From Phycisphaerales bacterium (GTDB lineage Bacteria; Planctomycetota; Phycisphaerae; Tepidisphaerales; Tepidisphaeraceae): DNA of 64,000 nucleotides. The notes under the pieces were generated by a model, which was given only the letters and a program-made list of their open reading frames with translations, did no database searches and was not told the DNA's origin. The stretch spans positions 62,001 through 126,000 of the forward strand of contig JADLCB010000015.1 in assembly GCA_020847375.1 (NCBI GenBank), written 5' to 3'. Both the position numbers and the translations under genes were made by a program. Below, in pieces: positions 7,827 through 17,632 of this stretch; positions within the stretch are counted from its first letter, which is position 1; every line of letters begins with the position of its first letter.

Positions 7827-9266
7827 ATGACTTCGTTTTTTGATTTTCACGAAAAAATAACGCGCGAATCGCGCCGACCGGCTGGGTCTTCCGCCAAAGG
7901 CAAGCCCCCCGAGCCGCTGAGCGTCTCCGCCCTGACGCGGCAGATCGATCAGGCGATTCGCAGCGCCCTGCCGGCGCGCGTTTATGTTCGTGGTCAGCTC
8001 TCCAATACCCGGTTACATACCTCGTCGGGGCATCTTTATTTTACCCTCAAGGACGAGGGGGCCGCCCTCAGTGGCGTGATGTGGAAAAGCGACTGCGCCC
8101 GTTTGAAATTTCAACCGACAGACGGGCTGGAAGTCGTTGCCAGCGGCAGCATCAAGATTTTCCCCCAGCGCGGCGCGCATCAGCTATACGCCACCTCGCT
8201 TCAACCACTTGGCCAGGGGGCGTTGGAGATTGCCTTTCAGCAGATGTGCCACAAGCTGCAGGCTGAAGGTCTGTTTGATCCCCAGCGTAAAAAACCCGTG
8301 CCGGCCTACCCGATGCGCATCGCACTGGTTACCGGAGCCAGCACCGCAGCCCTGGCCGACATGCTCAAGGTGTTGCGCCGCTACCCCTGGCTGCAACTGG
8401 GCGTCTATCCCGTACCGGTTCAAGGCGAAGGCAGCGGAGATAAAATTGCTGCTGCCATCCGACATTTATCGCAGAGCGGCCCGGCCGCCAAAATCGAGGT
8501 CATCGTGCTGGCGCGCGGTGGTGGCTCACTTGAGGATCGCTGGGCTTTCAATGAGGAAGCGGTCGCCCGCGCCATTGCCCAATGCCGTCTGCCGGTGGTG
8601 ACCGGCATTGGACATGAAGTGGATGTGTCGGTGGCGGATCTGGTTGCTGATTATCACGCCCACACCCCCACCGAAGCGGCGCAGGTGATTGTCGGTCAAT
8701 GGCGTCTTGCCCGCGACAATGTGGGGAATTATGAGCTGCGCCTGCGCCGTGGCATCAGTCAGCATCTGCGCGACGCGCGCCAGCGCCTCGGATCAATTCA
8801 GCAACATGAGGTTTTTCGGCGCCCGCTAGATCGTATCATCCAATATCGCCAGACGCTGGATGAGAATGAACGGGCGCTATTGCTGGTGCAACGCCAGCAC
8901 CTGGCGAATAAGCGCCGTTACCTCGACAACCTTGCCGGCCGGCTGGACCGTCATCGGCCGGTCGTTGTCGCAACACGTCTGCATGAACGGCTGACTGCCT
9001 TTCAAGCCCGTATCGCCACCGCCACGCGCAACCAGCTTCGCCGTTATCGCCATCAAATTGAGGCTGCTGCGACGCACCTGCACGCGATTGGCCCACAGCA
9101 GGTTCTGAAACGTGGTTATTCCATCACCACTTTGAAAAAGACGCGGGCGGTGATCCGCAGCGCCAGCCAGATCAAACCCGGCGACCAGATCATCACGCGA
9201 CTGGCTGACGGCCAGATCGAATCGACCGCCGGCGATCCCAATCAGCCCGGGCTGTTCGATTCATAA
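7827..9266 (+). CDS. xseA: exodeoxyribonuclease VII large subunit
   Basis: Protein of 479 aa. It has an N-terminal OB-fold (about residues 30-130; VRGQLSN then GHLYFTLKDE). The catalytic domain carries ARGGGSLEDRWAFNEE and VVTGIGHEVDVSVADLVADYHAHTPT-type motifs, both diagnostic. Then comes a long coiled-coil region (about 310-430) and a small C-terminal domain. Exonuclease VII degrades single-stranded DNA from both ends and needs several copies of the small subunit XseB; no xseB-like small gene follows here. A strong hairpin at 9311-9348 follows the gene. Confidence 0.95.
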   Translation: MTSFFDFHEKITRESRRPAGSSAKGKPPEPLSVSALTRQIDQAIRSALPARVYVRGQLSNTRLHTSSGHLYFTLKDEGAALSGVMWKSDCARLKFQPTDGLEVVASGSIKIFPQRGAHQLYATSLQPLGQGALEIAFQQMCHKLQAEGLFDPQRKKPVPAYPMRIALVTGASTAALADMLKVLRRYPWLQLGVYPVPVQGEGSGDKIAAAIRHLSQSGPAAKIEVIVLARGGGSLEDRWAFNEEAVARAIAQCRLPVVTGIGHEVDVSVADLVADYHAHTPTEAAQVIVGQWRLARDNVGNYELRLRRGISQHLRDARQRLGSIQQHEVFRRPLDRIIQYRQTLDENERALLLVQRQHLANKRRYLDNLAGRLDRHRPVVVATRLHERLTAFQARIATATRNQLRRYRHQIEAAATHLHAIGPQQVLKRGYSITTLKKTRAVIRSASQIKPGDQIITRLADGQIESTAGDPNQPGLFDS

Positions 9267-9310
9267 CGTTGCAGTCGTCCGTGAAACAGGCGGGGAATGG
9301 AATTGAAGCG

Positions 9311-9348
9311 AGCCGCAGGTTCAGGCCGTGGCGACCCAACCTGCGGCT
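9311..9348. terminator. hairpin between convergent xseA and the Tad lipoprotein
   Basis: Perfect 11-bp GC-rich arms (AGCCGCAGGTT / AACCTGCGGCT) with a 16-nt loop; CACTTTT follows on the plus strand. Its position between two convergent gene ends suggests a bidirectional terminator. Confidence 0.6.
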
Positions 9349-9378
9349 TCACTTTTGCATCCCTCTCCGGAAGACAGA

Positions 9379-9960
9379 TTACGGCTGGCCCAGCGTGGGC
9401 TGAATGTTCCGCGAGATTCCCGTTGAATCAGCGCCGCTGGTGCTGCTGGTCAGTTTGGATTCAGTCGAACCGATATGACCACCTTCGCTCTGGTAAATCG
9501 ATGCTGTACCAAATGACGCCAGATGTGTATTGGATTCGTTGACGCCGGGATTGACCGCGATGCGATCGCTGGCAACGCCATGATCGCCCAGATAAGCACT
9601 GACGCTTTGCTGGCGGGCGTCGGCGTACTGGTCCGCCTCGGGCAGATTCAGATAGACCGTCACCGGACTATGGATCGACGTACCGGCGATGATTTTATCC
9701 AGCTTGTCCTGACCCAGCGAATTAAGCTGGTCGCCGTCAAAATGGGCTGCGTACAGCATGGCGTCGGCGGCGGCACCGCGGTTCTGCTGGCTGAGCAGTA
9801 CATGGGCTGTTGAGCGCTGCTCCTGCTCATCCTGGAAAAAAGATTCCGCCGTCGGGCACTGAGTTTGTTGCTCGTGCGCTTTGTTGCTGCTGCATCCGAT
9901 CGTGGTGGCGATACCCGCCAGGCTGATCAACAGTGTCGTCGTTGTCGTTGTAAACTTCAT
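9379..9960 (-). CDS. OmpA-like lipoprotein at the end of the Tad operon
   Basis: Protein of 193 aa. It starts MKFTTTTTT, then a hydrophobic stretch and a lipobox-like TIGC, so Cys23 would be the lipidated residue. Residues about 100-150 look like an OmpA C-terminal peptidoglycan-binding half-domain (a DARQQSVSAYLGDHGV-SDRIAV pattern), but I do not see the complete fold. Tad loci often carry an OmpA-like or TadD-type lipoprotein that supports the outer-membrane channel. It is the last gene of the operon, 45 nt after tadC. The tail is rich in Ser, Thr and Gly. An upstream in-frame start at 9984 is less likely. Confidence 0.6.
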   Translation of the reverse strand: MKFTTTTTTLLISLAGIATTIGCSSNKAHEQQTQCPTAESFFQDEQEQRSTAHVLLSQQNRGAAADAMLYAAHFDGDQLNSLGQDKLDKIIAGTSIHSPVTVYLNLPEADQYADARQQSVSAYLGDHGVASDRIAVNPGVNESNTHLASFGTASIYQSEGGHIGSTESKLTSSTSGADSTGISRNIQPTLGQP

Positions 9961-10005
9961 AATTGATACCCTTTGTTTCGGCACTTTTATCCTTTCAATT
10001 CACTC

Positions 10006-10914
10006 TCACTTGAGGAACGGCAACATATTCAAGACCGCTGGTCCGGCCAACACAATAAAAGTGGCCGGGAAGATGAACAGCACCAGCGGAAAACTCATTT
10101 TCACCGACGCCCGACCGGCAATTTCCTCGGCGGCCTGCTGACGGGCGGTGCGCAGACAATCGGCATGAACGCGCAGCGCCTGAGCGATGCTGGTGCCGAA
10201 GCGCTCGGCCTGGACCATCATCGCGACCAGCGACGTCACGGCTGCGTTATTGGTGCGCGTGGCCAGGTTCTTCAGCGATTCCGATCGCGACAAGCCGACG
10301 CGCGTTTCCATGTGCGCAATTTCCAGTTCACGACTGAGACGCGGGTGCGCCAGCGACAACTCCTCACCCACCCGCTGCATCGCTGAATCAATGGTCAACC
10401 CCGCCTCAATGCACACCACCATTAAATCAAGCGCATCGGGCAGGCTGTAATTCAGTTCCTTCTGATGGGCGCTGGTCTGCAGTTTCAACCAGAGCTGCGG
10501 AGCCAGATATCCCACCAGACCGCCCAATGACAAACCCAGTACTGGCATGGCAAAGGCCAACCCGACCGCATAGCCGCCGATCAACCCGACCATCAGCAGA
10601 ATAAACTTGAAACCGATCATGATTCGCGCCGCTGAAGGGGAATAAATTCCCGCCCGCGCCAGGCTGCGGCGCAGCGTCGAAACGCGCGATCCATCCTTGG
10701 GCATGAAGGGTTCAGCCGCGGCCTCGCCCAGACGGTTCAACAGCGGCGCTGATGCTTCGGCGCTGCGCGTCACATCGGGGCTGTCCTCATAACCCTGACC
10801 CGACAAGCGCTGACGCAGTTTTTCGCCGGTATCGTCCAGAAGCAGGCGCATGACCCAGTAGGCCAGAACGCCGACCGCACCAAAGATACAGATGATGACA
10901 ATGTATTGATTCAT
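10006..10914 (-). CDS. tadC: TadC-type pilus assembly membrane protein (T2SSF domain)
   Basis: Protein of 302 aa. There are hydrophobic segments near the N-terminus (4-22), in the middle (about 110-150) and at the C-terminus (270-300), with a GspF/T2SSF cytoplasmic domain between (SLPDALDLMVVCIEAGL ... LSRELEIAHMETRVGLSRSESLKNLA). Together with TadB it forms the inner-membrane platform driven by the TadA ATPase. The start at 10914 has GGAAG 7 nt upstream; an earlier alternative at 10977 lacks one. It follows tadB by 93 nt in the same direction. Confidence 0.88.
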   Translation of the reverse strand: MNQYIVIICIFGAVGVLAYWVMRLLLDDTGEKLRQRLSGQGYEDSPDVTRSAEASAPLLNRLGEAAAEPFMPKDGSRVSTLRRSLARAGIYSPSAARIMIGFKFILLMVGLIGGYAVGLAFAMPVLGLSLGGLVGYLAPQLWLKLQTSAHQKELNYSLPDALDLMVVCIEAGLTIDSAMQRVGEELSLAHPRLSRELEIAHMETRVGLSRSESLKNLATRTNNAAVTSLVAMMVQAERFGTSIAQALRVHADCLRTARQQAAEEIAGRASVKMSFPLVLFIFPATFIVLAGPAVLNMLPFLK

Positions 10915-11007
10915 GATGACTTCCGCGATTCTTGACCAGCGCTCATCGTTTCGGATCACTTCGCTTGGGTCGAGCAAGCGTAATAATTCCAGGCAATGCG
11001 TCTGTGC

Positions 11008-11952
11008 CTACACTCGAACCACCGTGATTTTTTTGATCATGAACAAGCCGAGGATCAGCATGACCGCCGTCACGCCCAACATCATCAGACCGGTCGGCGT
11101 GCGGGTCAGAACACCGGCATATTCAGGATTCAGCGCGTTGCTGACCAGGAACATGACCAACGGAAACGCCACCAGAATGTAACCGGTGAACCGGCCTTCA
11201 GCGGTCTTGGCTTTGACATTGGCCTGCAGGCGGATGCGCTGACGAATCATCCCGCTGATGTTGTCCAGCACTTCGCACAAATCGCCACCGGTTTGACGCT
11301 GAATCAACACCGCCGTGACAAAGAAGGCGAAATCGGTCGAATCAACGCGCCGGCTCATCTCCTTGAGACATTCTTCCATCGGCTGACCCAGGCTGTGCTG
11401 GTGGTAGCAGCGCGTGAACTCCGCAGCGATGGGCTGGGGTAATTCTTCGCCCATCATCTGCAATCCGGTGCTCAGCGAATGCCCGGCGCGCAGCACGCGC
11501 GAGAGAAAATCCAGAGCTTCCGGCAATTGGTTGGCCATCATCCGCTGGCGTTTGGCACGCTTGGTTCCCAGAATGAAAAAGGGGACATAAAAACCAAACC
11601 CCAGTGCAACGACCATGACCATGAGCGAAGCCGACAAACCACCAATCAACAGCGCCAGGAGAATCCCCAGACCTATCGCCTGCAGGATAAATCGTTCCAT
11701 CGACATATTGGGATAGGCGATGCTGAGTTGCCGATTCAGGTTGACGAACATCGGCCAGCTCGCCAGACCACGTTCATCGGTCTGCAGGACAACGCTCTGG
11801 CGCGAATAAACGCTTTCCGAGCGCGTCTGCGTCACCAGGCGCTGTTTGAGCTTGCGCTTATCGTCGGCGCCGGCTGTCATGAGCTGTGCCACGGCATACG
11901 TCGCCAGAGCGACCGCCAGGGCAATGATGGATGGTAACAAAATACTGGTCAT
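11008..11952 (-). CDS. tadB: TadB-type pilus assembly membrane protein (T2SSF domain)
   Basis: Protein of 314 aa with an N-terminal helix, a central helix pair (about 85-120), a T2SSF domain (LPEALDFLSRVLRAGHSLSTGLQMMGEELPQPIAAEF pattern; later FAFFVTAVLIQRQTGGDLCEVLDNIS) and two C-terminal helices. It is the partner of TadC in the inner-membrane assembly platform of Flp/Tad pili. GGAG lies 9 nt before the ATG. It is 42 nt downstream of tadA. Confidence 0.9.
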   Translation of the reverse strand: MTSILLPSIIALAVALATYAVAQLMTAGADDKRKLKQRLVTQTRSESVYSRQSVVLQTDERGLASWPMFVNLNRQLSIAYPNMSMERFILQAIGLGILLALLIGGLSASLMVMVVALGFGFYVPFFILGTKRAKRQRMMANQLPEALDFLSRVLRAGHSLSTGLQMMGEELPQPIAAEFTRCYHQHSLGQPMEECLKEMSRRVDSTDFAFFVTAVLIQRQTGGDLCEVLDNISGMIRQRIRLQANVKAKTAEGRFTGYILVAFPLVMFLVSNALNPEYAGVLTRTPTGLMMLGVTAVMLILGLFMIKKITVVRV

Positions 11953-11994
11953 AACCTACTCCGCATGGCCTGTTTCCGGATCAAACGCGCGCAC

Positions 11995-13461
11995 TTATTC
12001 CGTCGCCACGCTTCGCCGGGCGAACAGGTCAGCCGGCAGGCGGATTCCACGACTTTCGATACGACTCAGACACTGGGGACGTATCCCCGTCACCTTGAAT
12101 TCACCCACGGCATGGCCTTCGCTGTCAACACCGCTCTGCTCGAACATGAACAAGTCGTGCATCATGATGTTGTCACCTTCCATGCCCGTAATTTCGCTGA
12201 CACGGACCACCTTGCGCTTGCCGCCGGACAGTCGCGCACCTTGCACGACAATCTGAATCGCACTGCTGATCTGATGGCGCAGCGCCCGGATGGGAATGTC
12301 ATAACCCGCCATGGCGATCATGACTTCCAGACGGCCCAGGGCATCGCGGCTGCTGTTGGCATGGATCGTGGTCATGGAACCTTCATGGCCGGTATTCATC
12401 GCCTGCAGCATGTCCAGCGCTTCGCCGCCGCGCACCTCACCAATCACGATTCGATCCGGCCGCATACGCAGACAGTTCTTGACCAAATCGCGCTGGGCGA
12501 TTTCGCCCTTGCCTTCAATGTTGGCCGGGCGTGTCTCCAGCCGCACCACATGCGGCTGCTGCAACTGCAATTCGGCCGCATCCTCGATCGTGATGACGCG
12601 CTCATCGGTCGGAATGTAGCGTGAAAGACAGTTCAAGAGGGTGGTCTTACCCGAACCGGTGCCGCCGGAGATCAGGATATTGCAGCGAGCCTGCACGGCT
12701 GCGGAGAGGAAATCCATGACACAGGCAGGAAAGGCCCCGCTGCGGATCAGGTCTTCCAGTTGCAGAGGCCGGGCACCAAAGCGGCGAATACTCACCGCCG
12801 GCCCATCCAACGCCAGCGGCGGAATAATCGCATTGACGCGGCTGCCGTCAGCCAGGCGGGCATCGACCATGGGGCTGGTCTCATCAATACGCCGACCGAC
12901 CATACCCACAATGCGGTCGATAATCTGGCGTAAATGCCCGTTGTCGCGGAAGCGTACGTCGCTCAGCTCCAGCCGGCCACGACGCTCGCAATAAATCCGA
13001 TCCCACTTATTGACCAGAATGTCCGTAACGGCTGAATCTTTCAGTAATTGCTCCAGCGGGCCAAGACCGAACGTCTCGTCCAGAATGTCGTCCATCAGCT
13101 TATCCTGATCGGCTGAGCTGATGAGGCTTTTTTCGCTATTGCACAGATCGCGTACCAGATTGCGCACTTCCACCCGCAAAACATCCGGCGGCACGCTTTT
13201 GAGATTCTGCACATCCAGCCGTTCAACCAGTTGCTGATGCAATTTCGTCTTCAGCGACTGCATGTAGATCTGGCGTTCAGACAATTGCGGCGTGGGCGGC
13301 ATGACCACCGGAGCCGGTATCGCCGGCGCAGGCGCAGCCATCACCGGCGCAACAGCCGTCAGTGTGGGCGGGGTCACAATGTCGCTGGCATCGACCGGTT
13401 TGGGTTCCGGTGGAATCTTGACCACTGTCGAACCCTGATTATTTCGCGTAAATAGTCCCAT
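11995..13461 (-). CDS. tadA: TadA/CpaF secretion ATPase
   Basis: Protein of 488 aa. It is the cytoplasmic hexameric ATPase that powers Tad pilus assembly. Walker [10 protein letters not shown] is at 266-274; the following segments have the Asp/His boxes ([31 protein letters not shown]) and Walker B ([27 protein letters not shown]). The first 60 residues are Pro/Ala-rich and poorly conserved, then the N-terminal helical domain with the [18 protein letters not shown] signature. It is preceded by tadZ and followed by tadB on the same strand. Confidence 0.95.
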   Translation of the reverse strand: MGLFTRNNQGSTVVKIPPEPKPVDASDIVTPPTLTAVAPVMAAPAPAIPAPVVMPPTPQLSERQIYMQSLKTKLHQQLVERLDVQNLKSVPPDVLRVEVRNLVRDLCNSEKSLISSADQDKLMDDILDETFGLGPLEQLLKDSAVTDILVNKWDRIYCERRGRLELSDVRFRDNGHLRQIIDRIVGMVGRRIDETSPMVDARLADGSRVNAIIPPLALDGPAVSIRRFGARPLQLEDLIRSGAFPACVMDFLSAAVQARCNILISGGTGSGKTTLLNCLSRYIPTDERVITIEDAAELQLQQPHVVRLETRPANIEGKGEIAQRDLVKNCLRMRPDRIVIGEVRGGEALDMLQAMNTGHEGSMTTIHANSSRDALGRLEVMIAMAGYDIPIRALRHQISSAIQIVVQGARLSGGKRKVVRVSEITGMEGDNIMMHDLFMFEQSGVDSEGHAVGEFKVTGIRPQCLSRIESRGIRLPADLFARRSVATE

Positions 13462-13541
13462 CTTTATCTCGCTTTATCTAAACTTCACACAAATCAACCT
13501 GCGACACGTCACGCCGAGGCTTGAGTCTGCTCGTCTGTCAT

Positions 13542-14675
13542 TCACGCGGCATTGGCCTTGGCGTGATTGCCTTTGAGTTCCAGGGCCAAACCGTTCAGAC
13601 TCTGGCTCATCTCCGATTTGGGGGCGCGTAAAACCACTGGCTCGCCAAAATTAATCGCGCCGATGGCGCTCTTAAAATCATTCGGGATCGTCCAGGCGAT
13701 CTCCAGACCCAGGGCGCGTTCAATTTCGCGCGGCTCGATATCGCGGTTTTTCTTTTCAAATCGATTCACCGCAATCTTGATCTTGCTGCTTTCGATACCC
13801 ATTCGACGCAGCGCCCCGACAAAACGCTCGGCATTTTTGGCACTGGGAACGTTGAGCTGCATCACGATCAGGTTGACATCCGCATTCTGCACCGCCACGG
13901 TATAGATCGGATCAATGCTCATCAGTGAATCGATCACCACAAAATCAAACGTGCGCGCCATCAGCCCCAGTAACCGAGCCATACCCGGTTGGGTGACGCG
14001 CTGCGTATCTTCCGGCAGTTCCGGCCGCGCCAAGATGGCCAGCTTGCTGCCCGGGTGAACGCTCAGGGCGTTATCCAGCAGATGACGATCGAGCTTTTCC
14101 GTACCCATCACATCGGCGATGGTGTAACGCGGACGCAGGTCGAATTGGCTGGCGGCGCCACCGCGCACCAGATCCAGATCGATCAGAGCGGTCCGGTTGG
14201 TCTGCGACAAACTGGTGGCGACGTTACAGGCCACCGTGGTCGAACCGCAACCGCCGATGGTTGGGATCACATGAATCACCTTCGCTCGTTTGCCCATGCC
14301 ATGCTGCTGAGCCACACGCTCGATGGCGGCGGCGAATTTTTCCTCGGCAATGGGCAGCGGAATAAATTCCTTGACCCCCAGGTGCATGGCATCCATCAGC
14401 AGGTTGGCATCGACCACACTGCTCATCATGAAAAAATTCACTGCCCCAAACTGTCGCGGCAAATAGCCAGCCTTTTTCAGGCTTTCCTGCGGCGACGGAT
14501 CAAGATTGATGATGACCAGATGCGGGGCATCTCCGCGTTGCAGCAGCGGCGGCAAGGTATCAACTGAAGACAGTTGCGCAACCACCTGCATGCCGTAGTG
14601 CTGGAGTACGCCCACCAGCTCCTGGCGGTTGTTGGCGTCGGCGTCAACAATAATGCAGTTCATTTGCAGATACAT
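13542..14675 (-). CDS. tadZ: TadZ/CpaE-like pilus localisation ATPase
   Basis: Protein of 377 aa. The first 120 residues resemble a receiver-like domain (IIVDADANNRQELVGVLQHYGM), as usual for TadZ/CpaE. Then comes a MinD/ParA-type domain with a deviant Walker A (GGCGSTT; the usual Lys is Ser), also seen in TadZ proteins, and IDLDLVRGG. In this family the protein places the pilus machine at the cell pole. The start at 14675 has GAGGA 8 nt upstream and fits better than the TTG at 14711. Its stop is 80 nt before the tadA start. Confidence 0.85.
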   Translation of the reverse strand: MYLQMNCIIVDADANNRQELVGVLQHYGMQVVAQLSSVDTLPPLLQRGDAPHLVIINLDPSPQESLKKAGYLPRQFGAVNFFMMSSVVDANLLMDAMHLGVKEFIPLPIAEEKFAAAIERVAQQHGMGKRAKVIHVIPTIGGCGSTTVACNVATSLSQTNRTALIDLDLVRGGAASQFDLRPRYTIADVMGTEKLDRHLLDNALSVHPGSKLAILARPELPEDTQRVTQPGMARLLGLMARTFDFVVIDSLMSIDPIYTVAVQNADVNLIVMQLNVPSAKNAERFVGALRRMGIESSKIKIAVNRFEKKNRDIEPREIERALGLEIAWTIPNDFKSAIGAINFGEPVVLRAPKSEMSQSLNGLALELKGNHAKANAA

Positions 14676-14741
14676 ATCATTCGTCCTCAACACCTGCGTA
14701 ACCCCTGACAATTGCTCCCAGCAGGAATACGGCTGGCTGGT

Positions 14742-16244
14742 CTAGGGTTGATCCACGGATTCTTCCGCCGGCACAAAACCGCTTTGACCCTGGTAGCGTG
14801 GAGCTGGTTGCCCCTTGGCGGGATCCGGCTGCTCGCCTCCAATGTCAGCCAGCAGAAACTGGCTGGCCAGATCGGGATGCCGCCAGTCCTGTCCGGGCAG
14901 CTTACCAACCTGCGACGGATTCATTCCTTCCACCAGCACCGGGCTGACCAGAACCACCAGCTCGGTTTCGCGCCGTTCGTAGCGCGTCGAACGGAAGAGC
15001 GCACCCAGAACCGGCAATTCGCCCAGAAGCGGTACGGAATCCTTGTTGGCTGTCACGCGGTTGTTCATCAACCCGGCAATGGCCAGTGTCTGACCTTCAA
15101 CCAGTTCAACCGTCGTATTGACATTGCGAGTGGTCAAAGCGGGAATGCGAAACCCGTTGAAGAAGACGGCGTTGGTGAAATCCAGCTCGGACACTTCCGG
15201 AGCCACTTCAAGCCGGATGCGACCATTGCCCAGAACAGTCGGGATAAAGTTCAGCCGGACGCCAAACTCCTTGTATTCGATCGTGATCGTGGTGCTGCCA
15301 TTGCCGCCATCCTGCGGGACGGGAATGGGGAACTCACCACCGGCCAGAAAACTGGCCTTTTTACCGCTCAGCGTCACCAGATTCGGTTCAGCCAGAACGC
15401 GCAACAGATTATTCTGCCGCAAAGCCTGAACCATGAACAAAAACGCGGAGTTGCCGCTGACAGCGCGACCAAAGATATTGGCCGGTCCAACAGCTTCCGG
15501 CGTAGTAATGCCATTGCCGGTACTATTAAAGCCCATGCCCGTGCCGGCGCCGTTGTTCATACCGAAAATCGCCGTGCCGTCGCTGAAACCCAGATTGACA
15601 CCCAGGGCATCGGCGGCGCTCTTGGAAACTTCGGCGAACTTGACCTGCAGCATGACCTGCTGGCCGCCGCTGATCTCGGTGAAATCCATCACCTTGTCGC
15701 TGTAACCTGAAGCCAGCATCTTGGCCTGCTCGGAAACCTGCAGATTGGGCACCCGGCCCTTGAGCAGCACGTTGTCACCGGTGGTGCTGGCTTCGATCTT
15801 GGCGCCGGGGAAACTCTTGTTGAGCTGCTCCTGCAACTCAGCCAGATCAAATCCAATCACAACATCCATGACCTGATTACGATCCTGGTCATCCCAGACA
15901 ATGATCTGGGTCGCCCCGACTTTCTTGCCCGTGACCAGCAGGGTCGTCGGCCCCAGCGGATTTACGTCTGCAATTTCCGGCTGGGCGACGCTGATACGTT
16001 TGTAGGGAACACGGGTCTGCAGAACCTGACTTTTATTGAGCATGACACGCACGGCGCCATTGGCATCGGCACCCTTGTGAACCAGACCGCTGTCGGCTGA
16101 CCCACTGGCGTTGATGGCTGCATCCTGACCGGTCGAGGCACGCACGGACAACAAAATCGCCAGCGAGGCCCCGCCGATAATCGCCAGCGCCTTGTAAACA
16201 CCCGGGCGATTCATCTGGGTTGAATTATGTTTTTGCTGTGTCAT
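14742..16244 (-). CDS. RcpA/CpaC-type outer-membrane secretin
   Basis: Protein of 500 aa. An N-terminal membrane segment serves as a signal. The pilus-formation N-terminal domain follows (residues about 55-130: MLNKSQVLQTRVPYKRISVAQPEIADV), then a BON-like segment, and the secretin domain (about 290-460) with the conserved FLAGGEFPIPVPQ and VEGQTLAIAGLM motifs. It forms the multimeric outer-membrane channel for the Tad pilus. The start has AAGGAA 6-7 nt upstream. It lies between cpaB and tadZ. Confidence 0.9.
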   Translation of the reverse strand: MTQQKHNSTQMNRPGVYKALAIIGGASLAILLSVRASTGQDAAINASGSADSGLVHKGADANGAVRVMLNKSQVLQTRVPYKRISVAQPEIADVNPLGPTTLLVTGKKVGATQIIVWDDQDRNQVMDVVIGFDLAELQEQLNKSFPGAKIEASTTGDNVLLKGRVPNLQVSEQAKMLASGYSDKVMDFTEISGGQQVMLQVKFAEVSKSAADALGVNLGFSDGTAIFGMNNGAGTGMGFNSTGNGITTPEAVGPANIFGRAVSGNSAFLFMVQALRQNNLLRVLAEPNLVTLSGKKASFLAGGEFPIPVPQDGGNGSTTITIEYKEFGVRLNFIPTVLGNGRIRLEVAPEVSELDFTNAVFFNGFRIPALTTRNVNTTVELVEGQTLAIAGLMNNRVTANKDSVPLLGELPVLGALFRSTRYERRETELVVLVSPVLVEGMNPSQVGKLPGQDWRHPDLASQFLLADIGGEQPDPAKGQPAPRYQGQSGFVPAEESVDQP

Positions 16245-16332
16245 TGATCGTTCCTTGTTTCGCTTGCACTTGCACTGTAAATCAGCCGGGATGGTCGCCG
16301 GATGGCCCCGGCAATCCATCCGCGGTTACTCG

Positions 16333-17298
16333 TTATTTATTGATGTAGTCGGTTTCGCTGTTGCTCAGCATCGAATTGCGGTCAACCGAAGCCTTCACGA
16401 TCACTTTGCTTTCCACTCCGCCACGGATGATCGTCACCTCGCGCTGGGCGCTGGTGAACCCCTGATGGGCAACATTTGAATCCTGATTGAGCTGGGAAAG
16501 ATTGGCCGGTGGCGTGGTCGTGGTCTGCATGACCGGACGAGTCTCATACACGTCGCGATCGTTCGAGCGCGACTCGCCGCGCAGATCCGCCACGGTTACA
16601 CCCAGCGTCCCCTTTTCTTCCTTATCCAGTGGAGCACGCAGAACCAGCCAGGGCAGGCCGGCACCGGCGCTGCGCATGGTCACGACCGCCAGTTCGAGCT
16701 TTTCAGCCTGCTGCGGTGTTACCAGCAAGGTGACCGCGCGGCTCATGGGCTGGGCGTCATCTTCCTTTTCGCCGGCATTGATACGCTGACCGACCGCCTT
16801 GACCTGAACATTCTGCACGATCGTCCGCGCAACAATATCCTGATCCGCAGCATGAATGGTTGAAATAACGTCAACAAAACTGCCGGGCATCAACATCCCT
16901 GACAGCCCGCTGAATTCGCTGACTTCAATCGAAATCGCACGCATACCGGCGGGAACCAGTGCCTGAATGCCGCCGCCAGCACCTGTCGGTGCCAGACACC
17001 CTTCCAGAACAGGCTGACCTTGCACCATAGGCAACATCACGACCCGACCGACAACATTGTCGGTATTGGAAAACGTCCCCTGCGGCGCCTGTCCAGCACT
17101 GATCGACATCAGCACGATGTCGTCCGGGCGAATTTCATCCCCCGGAGCCAGCGTTCGTACCGCACTGGCCACCTGAACCTGCGGCCCCGATGCAGGCCCC
17201 TTCGTTTGCGAAGGCGCAGTCATGTTCGTTGCAAAATAAGCTGCCACAATTCCCAGAACGATGGCAACGAGCAGAGGTATCCATGTTTTCGCGTTCAT
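16333..17298 (-). CDS. cpaB: CpaB/RcpC Flp pilus assembly protein
   Basis: Protein of 321 aa and the first gene of the Tad operon. It has an N-terminal transmembrane helix (about 8-24), a SAF domain (residues about 40-110: VASAVRTLAPGDEIRPDDIVL), then the RcpC/CpaB domain (ISIEVSEFSGLSGMLMPGSFVDVIST and VTLLVTPQQAEKLELAV). Family members are periplasmic and act with the secretin. The start has GGAG 8 nt upstream. The 88-nt gap to the secretin gene and the shared direction suggest one transcript. Confidence 0.9.
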   Translation of the reverse strand: MNAKTWIPLLVAIVLGIVAAYFATNMTAPSQTKGPASGPQVQVASAVRTLAPGDEIRPDDIVLMSISAGQAPQGTFSNTDNVVGRVVMLPMVQGQPVLEGCLAPTGAGGGIQALVPAGMRAISIEVSEFSGLSGMLMPGSFVDVISTIHAADQDIVARTIVQNVQVKAVGQRINAGEKEDDAQPMSRAVTLLVTPQQAEKLELAVVTMRSAGAGLPWLVLRAPLDKEEKGTLGVTVADLRGESRSNDRDVYETRPVMQTTTTPPANLSQLNQDSNVAHQGFTSAQREVTIIRGGVESKVIVKASVDRNSMLSNSETDYINK

Positions 17299-17632
17299 TA
17301 AGCATCTCCACAAAATTGACTACAATCTGTTTCGTCTGTGACGATTGCTCGCTTTAGAAGGTTGATCCGATTTATGGCATGACCAGGCGCTGAATAACGA
17401 CGGGTAGCCCCAAGCGTCGATGCGCGCCAGCTGACGTTTTGTCACACCAACCCACGGTTCATCGACGTTTATCAGGCATGATTTGAGTGCGATAATGGTT
17501 ATGGGGCGTGAAAAGAGGCGATAACCAATTATTACGCGGATCAAGACGAATACACGCTTTGGCTGGGCTAATAAAAAAAGCGACTGGCTGTCTGCCAGTC
17601 GCGCGGTTCGTATCAATTTTCTATGGGCTCTT
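17299..17632. other. 334-nt region upstream of the Tad operon
   Basis: It holds the terminator of the TM2 gene (17572-17602) and an inverted repeat with 8-bp arms (CGTCGATG at 17415-17422, CATCGACG at 17460-17467) 117-170 nt upstream of cpaB. I could not find a convincing promoter, a Flp pilin gene or a c-di-GMP riboswitch here. A minus-strand open frame overlaps the terminator and looks spurious. Confidence 0.5.
17572..17602 (-). terminator. intrinsic terminator of the TM2 gene
   Basis: On the minus strand a perfect 9-bp stem (GCGACTGGC / GCCAGTCGC) with a 5-nt loop is followed directly by TTTTTTTATT. It isolates the TM2 gene from the Tad operon. Confidence 0.85.

Noticed and set aside
14712..15710. 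332-codon plus-strand frame opposite the secretin gene
   Set aside because: The secretin has diagnostic motifs; this frame is a shadow caused by codon bias.
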